Of a DNA stretch of 64,000 nt, positions 10,222 to 18,704 are shown piece by piece. This stretch comes from Planotetraspora sp. A-T 1434 (GTDB taxonomy: Bacteria; Actinomycetota; Actinomycetes; Streptosporangiales; Streptosporangiaceae), in NCBI RefSeq assembly GCF_025420585.1, contig NZ_JAOEGB010000024.1, positions 1 to 64,000 of the forward strand, given 5' to 3'. The position numbers and the translations under genes were made by a program. A model generated the notes under the pieces. It saw only the letters and a program-made list of their open reading frames with translations, was not told the DNA's origin and ran no database searches. How positions within the stretch are numbered: position 1 is the stretch's first letter; the number at the start of each line of letters is the position of its first letter.

Positions 10222-10389
10222 CCATTGCGCACCACCAGCCTCCCAGAGCTGATGGCACGGATGGGCCACGCGTCGGCTCGGGCGGCGTTGATCCATCCGC
10301 ACGCGACGCGAGATCCCGACGAAGCGATCGCGAGAGCGCTCGGGCAGGCTTTTACGCGAACGATCGAACCGGAGATCAATGAAAGTTGA
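10222..10389 (+). pseudogene. 3' remnant of a tyrosine site-specific integrase
   Basis: An open stretch of about 55 codons ending in TGA at 10387 encodes ELMARMGHASARAALI, then HATRDPDEAIARALG. This matches the C-terminal end of actinomycete phage/ICE integrases (ELMARMGHSS...YQHAT...DEAIA type), including the box II GH. A TAG at 10219 closes the frame upstream, so the catalytic domain start is missing; the usual Tyr-Gln before HAT reads His-Pro, so the nucleophile codon is changed. The remnant ends about 95 bases before the 3' end of tRNA-Gly, the class of site where such integrases insert. It is probably the scar of an excised or decayed element. Confidence 0.7.
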
Positions 10390-10438
10390 TGTGGCGCCGT
10401 GTGGCACGGAAGATCCACAATGCCACGGCCAGATCACG

Positions 10439-10475
10439 AAGGCCAGGCTCCCCGCATGGGATGACCTGGCCTTTT
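10439..10475 (+). terminator. Hairpin terminator beside tRNA-Gly
   Basis: A perfect 9-bp stem (AAGGCCAGG at 10439-10447 with CCTGGCCTT at 10465-10473) is followed by a short T run on the plus strand. It closes the integrase remnant side. It also lies 11 bases past the 3' end of the minus-strand tRNA-Gly and may stop that transcript too, although the minus-strand side lacks a T run. Confidence 0.6.
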
Positions 10476-10483
10476 GACATGAG

Positions 10484-10554
10484 AGCGGACGACGGGAATC
10501 GAACCCGCGTAGCCAGTTTGGAAGACTGGGGCTCTACCATTGAGCTACGTCCGC
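10484..10554 (-). tRNA. tRNA-Gly (anticodon TCC)
   Basis: A 71-base cloverleaf. The acceptor stem GCGGACG pairs with CGTCCGC, with discriminator T. The D arm is GCTC..GAGC, the anticodon stem CCAGT/ACTGG encloses CTTCCAA (anticodon TCC), and the T arm is CGGGTTCGATTCCCG. CCA is not encoded. It is divergent from tRNA-Pro. Confidence 0.97.
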
Positions 10555-10644
10555 GCGCGGCCGGTGTCCATCTGGTCTAGACTTCATCCGGTCGTCAGGG
10601 CGTAAGCGTACCGGAGTCTCCGAGCGCTCGCGTACCGGACGGGA

Positions 10645-10721
10645 CGGGGCGTGGCGCAGCTTGGTAGCGCGCTTGCTTTGGGAGCAAGAAGCCGCAGGTT
10701 CAAATCCTGTCGCCCCGACCA
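10645..10721 (+). tRNA. tRNA-Pro (anticodon TGG)
   Basis: A cloverleaf with acceptor CGGGGCG/CGCCCCG, anticodon stem CTTGC/GCAAG enclosing TTTGGGA (anticodon TGG), T arm GCAGGTTCAAATCCTGT and an encoded CCA end (10719-10721). It lies about 90 bases from the divergent tRNA-Gly. The two tRNAs near tig are a conserved actinobacterial neighbourhood. Confidence 0.97.
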
Positions 10722-10857
10722 GCTTCACCCGAGGTCAGAGGCCACTTCCGAAGGACGGGAGTGGCCTTCTCCATGTCGTGCGCGACCAGCCGCGTGGGGG
10801 CGGTTGCCGAACACCTCATCGGGACCGCTCCGCCTTGGCCCTGGCGCGTGCCGGCCG

Positions 10858-11250
10858 TCATTCCTCTGTGACGTACGGGTGCGTGAGGAACTCGAGGGCA
10901 TGGCCGTCGGGGTCGTCCACGTAGACGCCGCGGCCGTGGTGGCGACGGTTGATCTGCTGTGGCAGCCGATGGGCCGGGTCGGCCCAGTGAGGCAGGCCGC
11001 GCCCGGTGATCCGGGCGTAGATCTCGTCGAACTCCTCCTCGGCGACCAGGAACGCCAGGTGCTGCATGACGATCCGGTTCCGGGCGACGATGGAGTCGGC
11101 GTAGTCGACGGTCACGCCGTTGGCGAGCGGGACGGCGGCGAACGGGCCGAACGCCTTGGGCTCCGGCGCCCCGAGCAGATCGGTCAGGAACCGCGCCGAG
11201 GCGAAGCGGTCGGTGCTGTGGACGATCGTGTGGTCGAGTTTCGCGGGCAC
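10858..11250 (-). CDS. VOC family protein (glyoxalase/bleomycin-resistance fold)
   Basis: A 130-residue protein with two beta-alpha-beta-beta-beta modules. The first begins KLDHTIVHSTDRFASARFLTDLLG; the second ends GRGVYVDDPDGHALEFLTHPY, with the metal-ligand-like His and Glu of VOC enzymes (H in LDHT, E in HALEF). The GTG at 11250 follows GGGAGG. It is divergent from trpB2 with a gap of 189 bases. The substrate is unknown. VOC proteins include lyases, dioxygenases and resistance proteins. Confidence 0.85.
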   Translation of the reverse strand: MPAKLDHTIVHSTDRFASARFLTDLLGAPEPKAFGPFAAVPLANGVTVDYADSIVARNRIVMQHLAFLVAEEEFDEIYARITGRGLPHWADPAHRLPQQINRRHHGRGVYVDDPDGHALEFLTHPYVTEE

Positions 11251-11439
11251 GGGACCTCCCCAGTGGCCGGATTCGAAGTGGCCTTCATTACCGACACTAC
11301 AAATGAGACGAGCTCTCGGACATCGGGCATTCGGCCTACGTCCAGCGCCCCACGTGGTCTCTGATCGCCGGGACAGCCTCTTCCGTGGCGGCGCGTCAGC
11401 GCGGAGACTGGAGGCGGCGAGGCCAGAAGTGGAGGGCGT

Positions 11440-12798
11440 GTGAGCGAGCCGACGAGGGTCCTTCTCGACGAGTCCCGGATCCCCCGGAACTGGTACAACA
11501 TCATCCCCGACCTGCCGTCGCCTCCCCCGCCGCCGCTGCACCCGGCGACGCTTCAGCCTGTCGGGCCGGACGACCTGGCGCCGCTGTTCCCCATGGAGCT
11601 GATCGGGCAGGAGGTCAGCGAGGAGCGCTTCGTGCCGATCCCGGAGAGCGTCCTCGACGTGTACCGTCTGTGGCGGCCGACGCCGCTCATCCGCGCCCGG
11701 CGCCTGGAGAAGAGCCTGGGCACGCCCGCCAGGATCTACTACAAGTACGAGGGCGGCAGCCCGTCCGGGTCGCACAAGCCGAACACCGCGGTCCCCCAGG
11801 CGTACTACAACGCCGCCCAGGGCGTCCGCAGGCTGACGACCGAGACCGGCGCCGGGCAGTGGGGCTCCGCGCTCGCCTTCGCGTGCGCGCAGTACGGCCT
11901 GGCCTGCGAGGTCTGGATGGTCCGGGCGTCCTATGACCAGAAGCCCTACCGCAGGTCGCTGATGAAGGTCTACGGCGCCACCGTCCACGCCAGCCCGTCG
12001 GCGGTCACCCGGTCGGGGAGCAGGATCCTGGCGGACGACCCGGCCTGCACGGGCTCCCTCGGCATCGCGATCAGCGAGGCCGTCGAGGTCGCGGGCCAGC
12101 ATGGCGACACGCGATACGCCCTGGGTTCGGTGCTCAACCACGTCCTGATGCACCAGACCGTCATCGGGGAGGAGGCGCTGGAACAGCTCGCCGCGTTCGG
12201 CGAGACCCCAGACCTGATCATCGGCTGCACCGGCGGCGGCTCCAACTTCGCGGGGCTGGTCTTCCCGTTCCTCCGGGAGAAGCTGGCCGGGCGGATGGAG
12301 CCGGTGCTGCGTGCCGTCGAGCCCACCGCCTGCCCGTCGTTCACCAGGGGCACGTACGCGTACGACTTCGGGGACACGGCGGGGTTCACGCCACTGCTGA
12401 AGATGCACACCCTGGGACACGAGTTCGTGCCCGACCCGATCCACGCCGGCGGACTCCGCTACCACGGCATGTCGCCGCTGCTGTCCCACATCTACGAGCT
12501 GGGCATGATCGAGGCGGTGGCGAGGAACCAGACGGAGTGCTTCGAGGCCGGGCTCCGTTTCGCCAGGACCGAGGGTGTCCTGCCGGCTCCCGAGCCCACC
12601 CACGCGCTGGCCGAGACGATCGCCGAGGCGCTCCGGTGTGCGGACACGGGCGAGGAGAAGGTCATCCTGACCGCCGTCTGCGGGCACGGCCACTTCGACC
12701 TGCCGGCCTACGAGCGGCACCTGTCGGGACAGCTCGACGACTTCGCGCTCCCCCAGCAGCGGATCGACGAGGCCCTGGCCCGGCTGCCCGCCGTCTAA
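11440..12798 (+). CDS. trpB2: TrpB2-type tryptophan synthase beta chain-like PLP enzyme
   Basis: A 452-residue PLP enzyme of the TrpB2 branch, longer at the N terminus than TrpB1. The Schiff-base Lys is in [13 protein letters not shown] (about residue 111) and the phosphate loop is [14 protein letters not shown] (about 266). It should condense indole (or a related nucleophile) with serine, possibly as a salvage or standalone enzyme. No trpA, trpB1 or other trp gene is near, which fits TrpB2 genes that act away from the trp operon. GTG at 11440 follows GGAGGGC. Confidence 0.88.
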   Translation: MSEPTRVLLDESRIPRNWYNIIPDLPSPPPPPLHPATLQPVGPDDLAPLFPMELIGQEVSEERFVPIPESVLDVYRLWRPTPLIRARRLEKSLGTPARIYYKYEGGSPSGSHKPNTAVPQAYYNAAQGVRRLTTETGAGQWGSALAFACAQYGLACEVWMVRASYDQKPYRRSLMKVYGATVHASPSAVTRSGSRILADDPACTGSLGIAISEAVEVAGQHGDTRYALGSVLNHVLMHQTVIGEEALEQLAAFGETPDLIIGCTGGGSNFAGLVFPFLREKLAGRMEPVLRAVEPTACPSFTRGTYAYDFGDTAGFTPLLKMHTLGHEFVPDPIHAGGLRYHGMSPLLSHIYELGMIEAVARNQTECFEAGLRFARTEGVLPAPEPTHALAETIAEALRCADTGEEKVILTAVCGHGHFDLPAYERHLSGQLDDFALPQQRIDEALARLPAV

Positions 12799-12939
12799 CC
12801 CGCCGTGTGACCTGTCCGTACGGCAGGCGGTGCCGTACGACTCGCGTGCCGACCATGGCTCATCGCCAAATTACAGAAATGCGAGGTATCCCCTCCCATA
12901 CGATGCTGGAACAGCACCGTTATCCGCCGGAGTAGTCGA

Positions 12940-14673
12940 TTGAACCGGAATTGCGTCATCAAGGATCCCGCCCCCGGGAACCGCGTCGAATGGCGTCGAA
13001 GCAGCGCCCAGTCCGCGCATGAGCGGCTGGCGTTCCTCAACGAGGCCAGCCGCCGGATCGGGAGCACGCTCGACCTGGCGGAGACCAGCCGCGAGCTCGT
13101 GGACGTGACCGTTCCTCGCTTCGCCGACGTGGCGGCGGTCATGGTGCAGGACCGGCTGATGATCGACGGCGAGCTGCCCTCCCGGCCGGTCGACGGCACC
13201 ACGCTCGTGCGCCGGGTGGCACTGGCGGTGTCGAGCGACGACCCGGACGCCTGGGTGAGCGTCTTCCCGGTCGGCGAGGTGACGGTCTACCCGGCGATGC
13301 TGCCGCACGCGCAGTGCATGGCCACCGGCAAGCCGCTGATGTACCCCGTGCTCGACAAGGAGAGCGCCCGGCTGATCGGCTCCGGCATCGACCGCGAGGA
13401 CGCGGTCGCCGATCTCCTCACCGACTCGTCCTTCCTCGCCGTGCCGCTCCAGGCGCGGGGCCGGGTCCTCGGCTGCGTGGTGTTCAGCCGGCGGCCGGGC
13501 AGCCAGCCGTTCGAGGTGCAGGACGTCGCGGTCGCCGAGGAGATGGCCGCGCGGACGGCCGTGTGCGTGGACAACGCCCGTCTCTACACCCGTGAGCGGC
13601 GCACGGCGCTGACCCTGCAGAGCAGCCTGCTCCCCGTCGACCTGCCGCAGCCGCTGGGCATGGAGATCGCCTCCCGCTACCTGCCGGCCAGCGACCTGAT
13701 GGGCGTGGGCGGCGACTGGTACGACGTGATCCCCCTGCCCGGCTGCCGCTCGGCGCTCGTCGTGGGCGACGTCATGGGCCACGGCACGCGGGCCGCCGCC
13801 ACCATGGGCCAGCTCCGTACGGCGGCGCGCACGCTGGCGAGCCTCGACCTGCCGCCCGACGAGGTGCTCTTCCGGCTCAACCTGATGAGCCAGGACCTCG
13901 ACCCGACCCAGATCGCGACCTGCGTCTACGCCGTCTACGATCCGGTGACCCGCAACTGCGCCTTCGCCCGCGCCGGCCACGTTCCCCCCGTGCTGATCCA
14001 CCCCGACCGCTCCACCGAGATCATCGAGCTGCCGTCGGGGCTGCCGCTGGGCATCGGCAGCGACCCGCTGGAGATGCGCGAGCTGATCCTTCCGGCGGGC
14101 AGCGTCCTCGCCCTCTACACCGACGGCCTGGTGGAGAGCCGGGAGCGGGACATCGACGCCGGGATCATGGCGCTGCGCCGCCTGCTCGCCGGGCCGGTCG
14201 AGGACCTGGAGGACATGTGCGACGTCACGATCAGCAGCCAGCGGCCCGGCCACGAGCGTGACGACATCGCGCTGCTGCTCGCCCGCGTCCGGGACCTGGA
14301 CCCCGACGAGGTGGCCTCCTGCCCGTTGCCGGCCGACCCACGGTTCGTCGCGCACGCCCGCCGCTTCGTCCGGGCCACGCTGGCCTCCTGGAGGCTCGGC
14401 GCCCTGTCCGACAGCACCGAGCTGATCGTGAGCGAGCTCGTCACCAACGCCCTTAAGCACGGCTGGCCGCCGATCGAGCTGCGGCTGCTGCGCGGCCGGA
14501 CGCTGGTGTGTGAGGTCGCCGACGGCTCACCGGTGAATCCCGCCCCGCGCTCGGCCGCCTCCGACGAGGACACCGGCCGCGGGCTCCAGCTCGTCAAGCG
14601 GTTCGCGTACCGGTGGGGGACCCGTCCCACCACGTTCGGAAAGATCGTCTGGGTGGAGCAGCACCTCCATTGA
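12940..14673 (+). CDS. GAF-PP2C (SpoIIE)-HATPase signalling phosphatase
   Basis: A 577-residue soluble regulator in three parts. A GAF-like sensor covers about residues 70-210. A SpoIIE/RsbU-type PP2C phosphatase covers about 235-440 (GVGGDWYDVIPLP, VVGDVMGHGTRAAATMGQLR, ALYTDGLVESRERDID). A C-terminal RsbW-like ATPase covers about 455-577 (SELVTNALKHG, DTGRGLQLVKRFAYRWG). Having both phosphatase and kinase-like modules in one chain is typical of actinomycete partner-switching proteins acting on anti-sigma antagonists. The TTG start at 12940 is the best available. No sigma factor or antagonist gene adjoins it, so the target is unknown. Confidence 0.92.
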   Translation: MNRNCVIKDPAPGNRVEWRRSSAQSAHERLAFLNEASRRIGSTLDLAETSRELVDVTVPRFADVAAVMVQDRLMIDGELPSRPVDGTTLVRRVALAVSSDDPDAWVSVFPVGEVTVYPAMLPHAQCMATGKPLMYPVLDKESARLIGSGIDREDAVADLLTDSSFLAVPLQARGRVLGCVVFSRRPGSQPFEVQDVAVAEEMAARTAVCVDNARLYTRERRTALTLQSSLLPVDLPQPLGMEIASRYLPASDLMGVGGDWYDVIPLPGCRSALVVGDVMGHGTRAAATMGQLRTAARTLASLDLPPDEVLFRLNLMSQDLDPTQIATCVYAVYDPVTRNCAFARAGHVPPVLIHPDRSTEIIELPSGLPLGIGSDPLEMRELILPAGSVLALYTDGLVESRERDIDAGIMALRRLLAGPVEDLEDMCDVTISSQRPGHERDDIALLLARVRDLDPDEVASCPLPADPRFVAHARRFVRATLASWRLGALSDSTELIVSELVTNALKHGWPPIELRLLRGRTLVCEVADGSPVNPAPRSAASDEDTGRGLQLVKRFAYRWGTRPTTFGKIVWVEQHLH

Positions 14674-14761
14674 CCCCGTCGTTCCGAAGCCGGCGACCGA
14701 CTATGACCTGATCATTGGGAAGAGTTACGGTCGAAGGGAGGCTCCTGGGCGAGGAGGGGAC

Positions 14762-15334
14762 ATGATGATCGATATCCGTGAGGCGTACCGCCGGGCGTTG
14801 GACGGCTTCGGGAACCGGCTCCACCTCGTGGCGGACGACCAGTGGGAGCTGCCGACCCCTTGCGTGGACTGGGACGTGCGGGCGCTGGTCAACCACATGG
14901 TGAACGAGAATTTGTGGGCGCCGGAGCTGCTGTCCGGGCGGACGGTCGGCGAGGTGGGCGACGCCTACGACGGCGACGTGCTGGGCGACGACCCCCTCAA
15001 GGCGTTCGAGGCGTCGGCGCAGGGCGCGGTCCAGGCGGTGTACGCCGAGGGCGCGCTGACGAGTGTGACGCATCTCTCGTTCGGCGACGTGCCGGGAGAT
15101 GACTACATCACTGAGCTGTTCGCGGACGCCTTGATCCACACGTGGGACCTGGCCCGGGCGATCGGCGGGCCGGAGCGGCTCGACCCCGAGCTGGTCGAGG
15201 CGTGCGCCGAGTGGTTCGCCGAGGCGCAGGAGGGCTACCGCCAGGCGGGAGTGATCGGGGATCACCGGGACGTGCCGGCCGACGCCGACGCGCAGACCCG
15301 GCTGCTCGCCGCCTGGGGCAGAAGAAGCTGGTAG
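14762..15334 (+). CDS. TIGR03086-type metal-binding protein, DinB/maleylpyruvate isomerase fold
   Basis: A 190-residue protein of the mycothiol-dependent/DinB-like four-helix family. It opens DIREAYRRALDGFGNRLHLVADDQWELPTPCVDWDVRALVNHMV, with a His of the metal triad in LVNHMV and further ligands expected from FADALIHTWDLARAIG. Family members include mycothiol-dependent maleylpyruvate isomerase, but most TIGR03086 proteins have no known reaction. GAGGAGGGG precedes two consecutive ATGs. It follows the PP2C gene by about 90 bases on the same strand. Confidence 0.85.
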   Translation: MMIDIREAYRRALDGFGNRLHLVADDQWELPTPCVDWDVRALVNHMVNENLWAPELLSGRTVGEVGDAYDGDVLGDDPLKAFEASAQGAVQAVYAEGALTSVTHLSFGDVPGDDYITELFADALIHTWDLARAIGGPERLDPELVEACAEWFAEAQEGYRQAGVIGDHRDVPADADAQTRLLAAWGRRSW

Positions 15335-15400
15335 GCAGGCCTGCGGGGCCATGACGCAGGCCCGCCGTAGGGCTATCGCCCGGCCTCGCGTATGGGCTGA

Positions 15401-15478
15401 CTAGCGCCCAGTGGGCCGCTTGCCGTGGTTGGCCTTCTTCTTCTTGCGTGCCTTGGACTTGCGCGCCCGCTTCCCCAT
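15401..15478 (-). CDS. Ribosomal protein bL37-like micro-protein (25 aa)
   Basis: A 25-residue, extremely basic peptide beginning MGKRARKSKARKKKK and ending ANHGKRPTGR. The ANHGKRP ending and size match the actinobacterial ribosomal protein bL37 described on mycobacterial 50S subunits. GGAGGAAAGG lies about 10 bases before the ATG. Such genes are often missed because of size. It stands alone here, convergent with the DinB-type gene and divergent from deoR. Confidence rests on the conserved tail. Confidence 0.8.
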   Translation of the reverse strand: MGKRARKSKARKKKKANHGKRPTGR

Positions 15479-15636
15479 CGCCGACCGCCTTTCCTCCGCC
15501 GTACGGCTCCGCTTACCACTGTCCTCCAGGGCTAACGGGATGCCTAGGCCTATCGTGCATCTCCTGTCACCAAGATTCAACATTGCTCCTTTGGCAACGT
15601 GGCATAATTTGTTTGAACTTGTTGATAGGAGCGGTG

Positions 15637-16443
15637 ATGCTGGCCCAGCAAAGGCAGCAGGCGATCTTGGAGAGGATCCGCAGGACGGGCGGCGTGCGCG
15701 TCGCCGAGCTCGTGCGCGACCTCGGGGTCTCCGACATGACGATACGCCGGGACCTCGAGGTCCTGGCCGATCGAGGGCTGGTGGAGAAGGTCCACGGCGG
15801 GGCGACCGCCGCCGGCACGGGGTCCACGGAGGAGCCCGGCTTCGCCGCCAAGTCGATGCGGCAGCAGCCCGAGAAGGAGGCCATCGCCCGGAGGGCCGCC
15901 GAGCTCGTACGGCCCGGCACCGCGGTGGCGCTGTCCGCCGGGACCACGACCTGGACTCTCGCCCACCACCTCGTGGACGTGCCCGAGCTGACCGTCATCA
16001 CCAACTCGGTGCAGGTGGCCGACGTCTTCCACCGGGCGGCCAGGTCCGACCAGACCGTGGTGCTGATCGGAGGCGTCCGCACGCCGTCGGACGCGCTGGT
16101 CGGCCCGGTCGCCGTCGCCGCCGTCCGCTCTCTGAACGTCGACACGCTGATGCTGGGCGTCCACGGGATGAGCTCCAGGGCGGGCTTCACCACGCCGAAC
16201 CTGCTCGAAGCGGAGACCAACCGCGAGCTGGTCGCCGCCGCGCAGCAACTCGTCGTGCTGGCCGACCACACCAAGTGGGGCACGGTCGGCATCAGCACCA
16301 TCGCCGGCCTGGAGCAGGCCCACGTGGTGGTCAGCGACACCGGCCTCTCCGAGGAGGCCCGGGCGGAGCTTTCCGAGCACGTGGGGACGCTCCTCCTCGC
16401 GGAACCGTCCACGCACGCCGAGCTGGAGGCAGCGGCACTGTGA
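15637..16443 (+). CDS. DeoR family transcriptional regulator
   Basis: A 268-residue sugar-metabolism repressor. The N-terminal helix-turn-helix signature is complete (VRVAELVRDLGVSDMTIRR, then DLEVLADRGLVEKVHGGA). The C-terminal sugar-phosphate sensor domain resembles ribose-5-phosphate isomerase-like folds (SAGTTTWTLAHHL, TNSVQVADV, VLADHTKWG). ATG at 15637 lies five bases after AGGAG. The gene overlaps galT by GTGA, so it most likely controls galT and its own expression in response to a galactose-pathway phosphate. The upstream stretch is unusually AT-rich (CATAATTTGTTTG) and probably holds promoter and operator. Confidence 0.92.
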   Translation: MLAQQRQQAILERIRRTGGVRVAELVRDLGVSDMTIRRDLEVLADRGLVEKVHGGATAAGTGSTEEPGFAAKSMRQQPEKEAIARRAAELVRPGTAVALSAGTTTWTLAHHLVDVPELTVITNSVQVADVFHRAARSDQTVVLIGGVRTPSDALVGPVAVAAVRSLNVDTLMLGVHGMSSRAGFTTPNLLEAETNRELVAAAQQLVVLADHTKWGTVGISTIAGLEQAHVVVSDTGLSEEARAELSEHVGTLLLAEPSTHAELEAAAL

Positions 16444-17498
16444 AGCGCACGATCACTCATCTCGCCGATGGCCGTGAGCTGCTCTACTTCGATCGGAGGG
16501 ACGACGCCGACCACAGCGCGATCGACACGCGTGACCTGCCTCCCCGGCCGCTGGCGTCCGAGCTGCGCTACGACCCGCTGATGGACGAGTGGGTGGCCGT
16601 CGCGAGGCACCGGCAGACCCGGACCCACCTCCCGTCGGCCGACGAGTGCCCGCTGTGCCCGGCCCACCCCGGCTCGGAGATCCCCTCGTTCTACGACGTC
16701 GCGGTGTTCGAGAACCGCTTCCCGTCGTTCAGCTTCAACATCGGGGAGTACGAGCAGGTCGGCGGCCTCAGCCAGGTGCGGCCGGGGATCGGGCGCTGCG
16801 AGGTCGTCTGCTTCACCCCGGTCCACGACGCCTCCTTCAGCTCGCTGAGCGACGACCAGGTCGAGCTCGTCATGGAGGCCTGGGCCGACCGCACATCGGA
16901 GCTGTCGGCCCTGCCGGGTGTGGAGCAGGTCTTCTGCTTCGAGAACCGCGGAGCCGAGATCGGCATCACGCTCCCCCACCCCCACGGCCAGATCTACGCC
17001 TACCCCTACGTCACGCCCCGGACGCGCCAGATGCTCGACGCCGCCGCCCGGCACCAGGGGGGCAACCTGTTCGCCGACGTCCTGGCCGCCGAGCGGAAGG
17101 GGCCGCGCGTGGTGGCCTCCAACGAGCACTGGACCGCGTTCGTCCCGGCCGCCGCCCGCTACCCGTTCGAGGTCCACCTCTACCCGCACCGGCGGGTGCC
17201 GGACATCCCCGCGCTGTCGGCCGAGGAGCGCTCCGCCTTCGGGCCGCTCTACACGGACGTGCTGCGCCGCCTGGACGGGCTGTTCGGGGTCGCCATGCCG
17301 TACGTCGCGGCCTGGCACCAGGCGCCGGTCACCTACGGACGCGACCTCGCCTATCTCCACCTTCAGCTCTTCAGCATCCGGCGGGCCGCGAACAAGCTGA
17401 AGTATCTGGCGGGTTCGGAGTCGGCGATGGGCGCCTTCGTCAACGACGTGCTCCCGGAGGAGGCCGCCCGGATGCTGCGGGAATCGGTAACGAGTTGA
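16440..17498 (+). CDS. galT: Galactose-1-phosphate uridylyltransferase
   Basis: A 352-residue Leloir-pathway enzyme that exchanges UMP between UDP-glucose and galactose-1-phosphate. The active-site histidine triad motif is GITLPHPHGQIYAYPYV, and zinc-ligand cysteines appear in DECPLCPAHPG. The GTG start overlaps the deoR stop (GTGA). Neither galE nor galK follows, unlike many actinomycete gal operons. The next feature is the c-di-AMP riboswitch. Confidence 0.95.
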   Translation: MKRTITHLADGRELLYFDRRDDADHSAIDTRDLPPRPLASELRYDPLMDEWVAVARHRQTRTHLPSADECPLCPAHPGSEIPSFYDVAVFENRFPSFSFNIGEYEQVGGLSQVRPGIGRCEVVCFTPVHDASFSSLSDDQVELVMEAWADRTSELSALPGVEQVFCFENRGAEIGITLPHPHGQIYAYPYVTPRTRQMLDAAARHQGGNLFADVLAAERKGPRVVASNEHWTAFVPAAARYPFEVHLYPHRRVPDIPALSAEERSAFGPLYTDVLRRLDGLFGVAMPYVAAWHQAPVTYGRDLAYLHLQLFSIRRAANKLKYLAGSESAMGAFVNDVLPEEAARMLRESVTS

Positions 17499-17557
17499 TC
17501 TCTGATTGATTGCGACTTGGGCTGGCTAGAGCCCATTCTTTACCACTACTATCCCTT

Positions 17558-17692
17558 GCACCGGCTGACACAGCCGGTGCGCCTAATCCCGGGCGCCTCG
17601 CCCGGGAGCCGGGGACCCATTAGATCCTGGGGTGAAGGCACACGTGTGCCCGGGCTCCTCCAGCCCGAACCCGTCAGCTAACCCGGCCGGCA
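17558..17692 (+). ncRNA. c-di-AMP riboswitch (ydaO/yuaA class)
   Basis: The conserved core of the actinobacterial ydaO-type aptamer is readable in order: GTGCGCCTAATCC, CGGGAGCCGGGGACCCA, CTGGGGTGAAGGC, then CAGCCCGAACC and GAACCCGTCAGCTAACCCGG. The 3' edge (CCGGCCGGC) can pair with GCCGG at 17573 to form P1. It lies just upstream of a secreted cell-wall-type protein gene, the standard actinomycete arrangement in which c-di-AMP lowers expression of wall hydrolases. A strong hairpin (GCACCGGCTG-ACA-CAGCCGGTGC, 17558-17580) overlaps the 5' P1 strand and could be an alternative structure. No T-tract terminator is visible after the aptamer, so control may act on translation or early termination. 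Confidence 0.92.
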
Positions 17693-17710
17693 GATGGAGA
17701 GGAGTGGGCT

Positions 17711-18655
17711 CTGCCCCGCGCATTCCCCCTGGTCGTGGCTGTCGTGGCGGCCGTCATGCTCGTTCTCGGTACGGCTTCCGCCGGCAACGCCGCCCCCAAG
17801 CCGAGTGAGGGCCGGCTCAAAAAGCAGCTCTCAGCACTGGAAAAGCAGGTCAACGGTCTGATCGCCGACTACAACGCCACCCGGGTCGAGCTGGCGAAGG
17901 CCCGGCAGACCGAGAAGGCCGCCCGTGAGCGGCTCGCCACGGCCCAGGCCGACTACGCCACCGCCCAGCGGCAGGTGGCGCAGATCGCCGGGCTCCGCTA
18001 CCAGACGAGCACCGCACTCATGGCGCCGCCCGACCCGGCGGCGTCGGCGGTGGTGGACCAGTTGCAGGCGGAGCAGGCCGCGGTGGTGAGCCGGTTCGCC
18101 CAGGTCCGCACCGAGCGCCAGCAGGCGGCCGACGCCGCCGCGGCGCTGACCACGCAGCTCACGTCGCAGTCGGACAAGGTCGCCGGGCAGCGCGAGGACG
18201 CCGAGAAGCTGGTCGGGCAGATCAAGGACAAGCTCGCACAGCTCATCCCGATCGCGCCGGGCCGGCTGGCCAACGGCTCCTGGGCTCCCGAGTTGCCCAG
18301 CGGCGCCGACAACATCACGCCCCGCATGCGGCTCATGCGGGCGGAGGTCGACAAGCACTTCGCGCTGAAGTACACCGTCGGCTGCTACCGCGGCGAGAGC
18401 AGCGGCGAGCATCCGCTGGGCCGCGCCTGCGACTTCATGATGAGCTCGGGCGGCACGATGCCGTCCGAGGACATGAAGGCACTGGGCGACACCATCGCCG
18501 CCTGGGCCATCAAGAACGGCCCCAAGCTCGGCGTGATGTACGTGATCTGGCAGCAGCGGATCTACAACCTCGGCAGCCCTGGCTGGCGGCCCATGTCCGA
18601 CCGGGGCGGGATCACCGCCAACCACTACGACCACGTGCACATCTCCATGTACTGA
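17711..18655 (+). CDS. Secreted coiled-coil protein with LAS-peptidase-like C terminus
   Basis: About 314 residues if it starts at the CTG at 17711. That start sits seven bases after GAGAGGAG and gives a proper signal peptide (PRAFPLVVAVVAAVMLVLG, cleavage near ASAGNAA). The only other in-frame start, GTG at 17735, has no ribosome site and loses the basic n-region. Residues about 35-165 form a coiled coil. The C-terminal 120 residues belong to the ARB-07466/VldE-like domain and carry SGEHPLGRACDF and NHYDHVHIS, reminiscent of the His/Asp/His zinc ligands of LAS peptidases. It follows a c-di-AMP riboswitch, so a role in wall remodelling during growth or germination is likely; enzymatic activity is unproven. 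Confidence 0.85.
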   Translation: MPRAFPLVVAVVAAVMLVLGTASAGNAAPKPSEGRLKKQLSALEKQVNGLIADYNATRVELAKARQTEKAARERLATAQADYATAQRQVAQIAGLRYQTSTALMAPPDPAASAVVDQLQAEQAAVVSRFAQVRTERQQAADAAAALTTQLTSQSDKVAGQREDAEKLVGQIKDKLAQLIPIAPGRLANGSWAPELPSGADNITPRMRLMRAEVDKHFALKYTVGCYRGESSGEHPLGRACDFMMSSGGTMPSEDMKALGDTIAAWAIKNGPKLGVMYVIWQQRIYNLGSPGWRPMSDRGGITANHYDHVHISMY

Positions 18656-18704
18656 TCCGATCCCCCAGAGCCGACAGTCTCCGAAGCCATCTGCCCCACC
18701 CCAC

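Noticed and set aside
15583-15608. Sigma-70-like promoter for deoR (TTGCTC and CATAAT)
   Set aside because: The spacer would be 14 bases, too short for a standard promoter.
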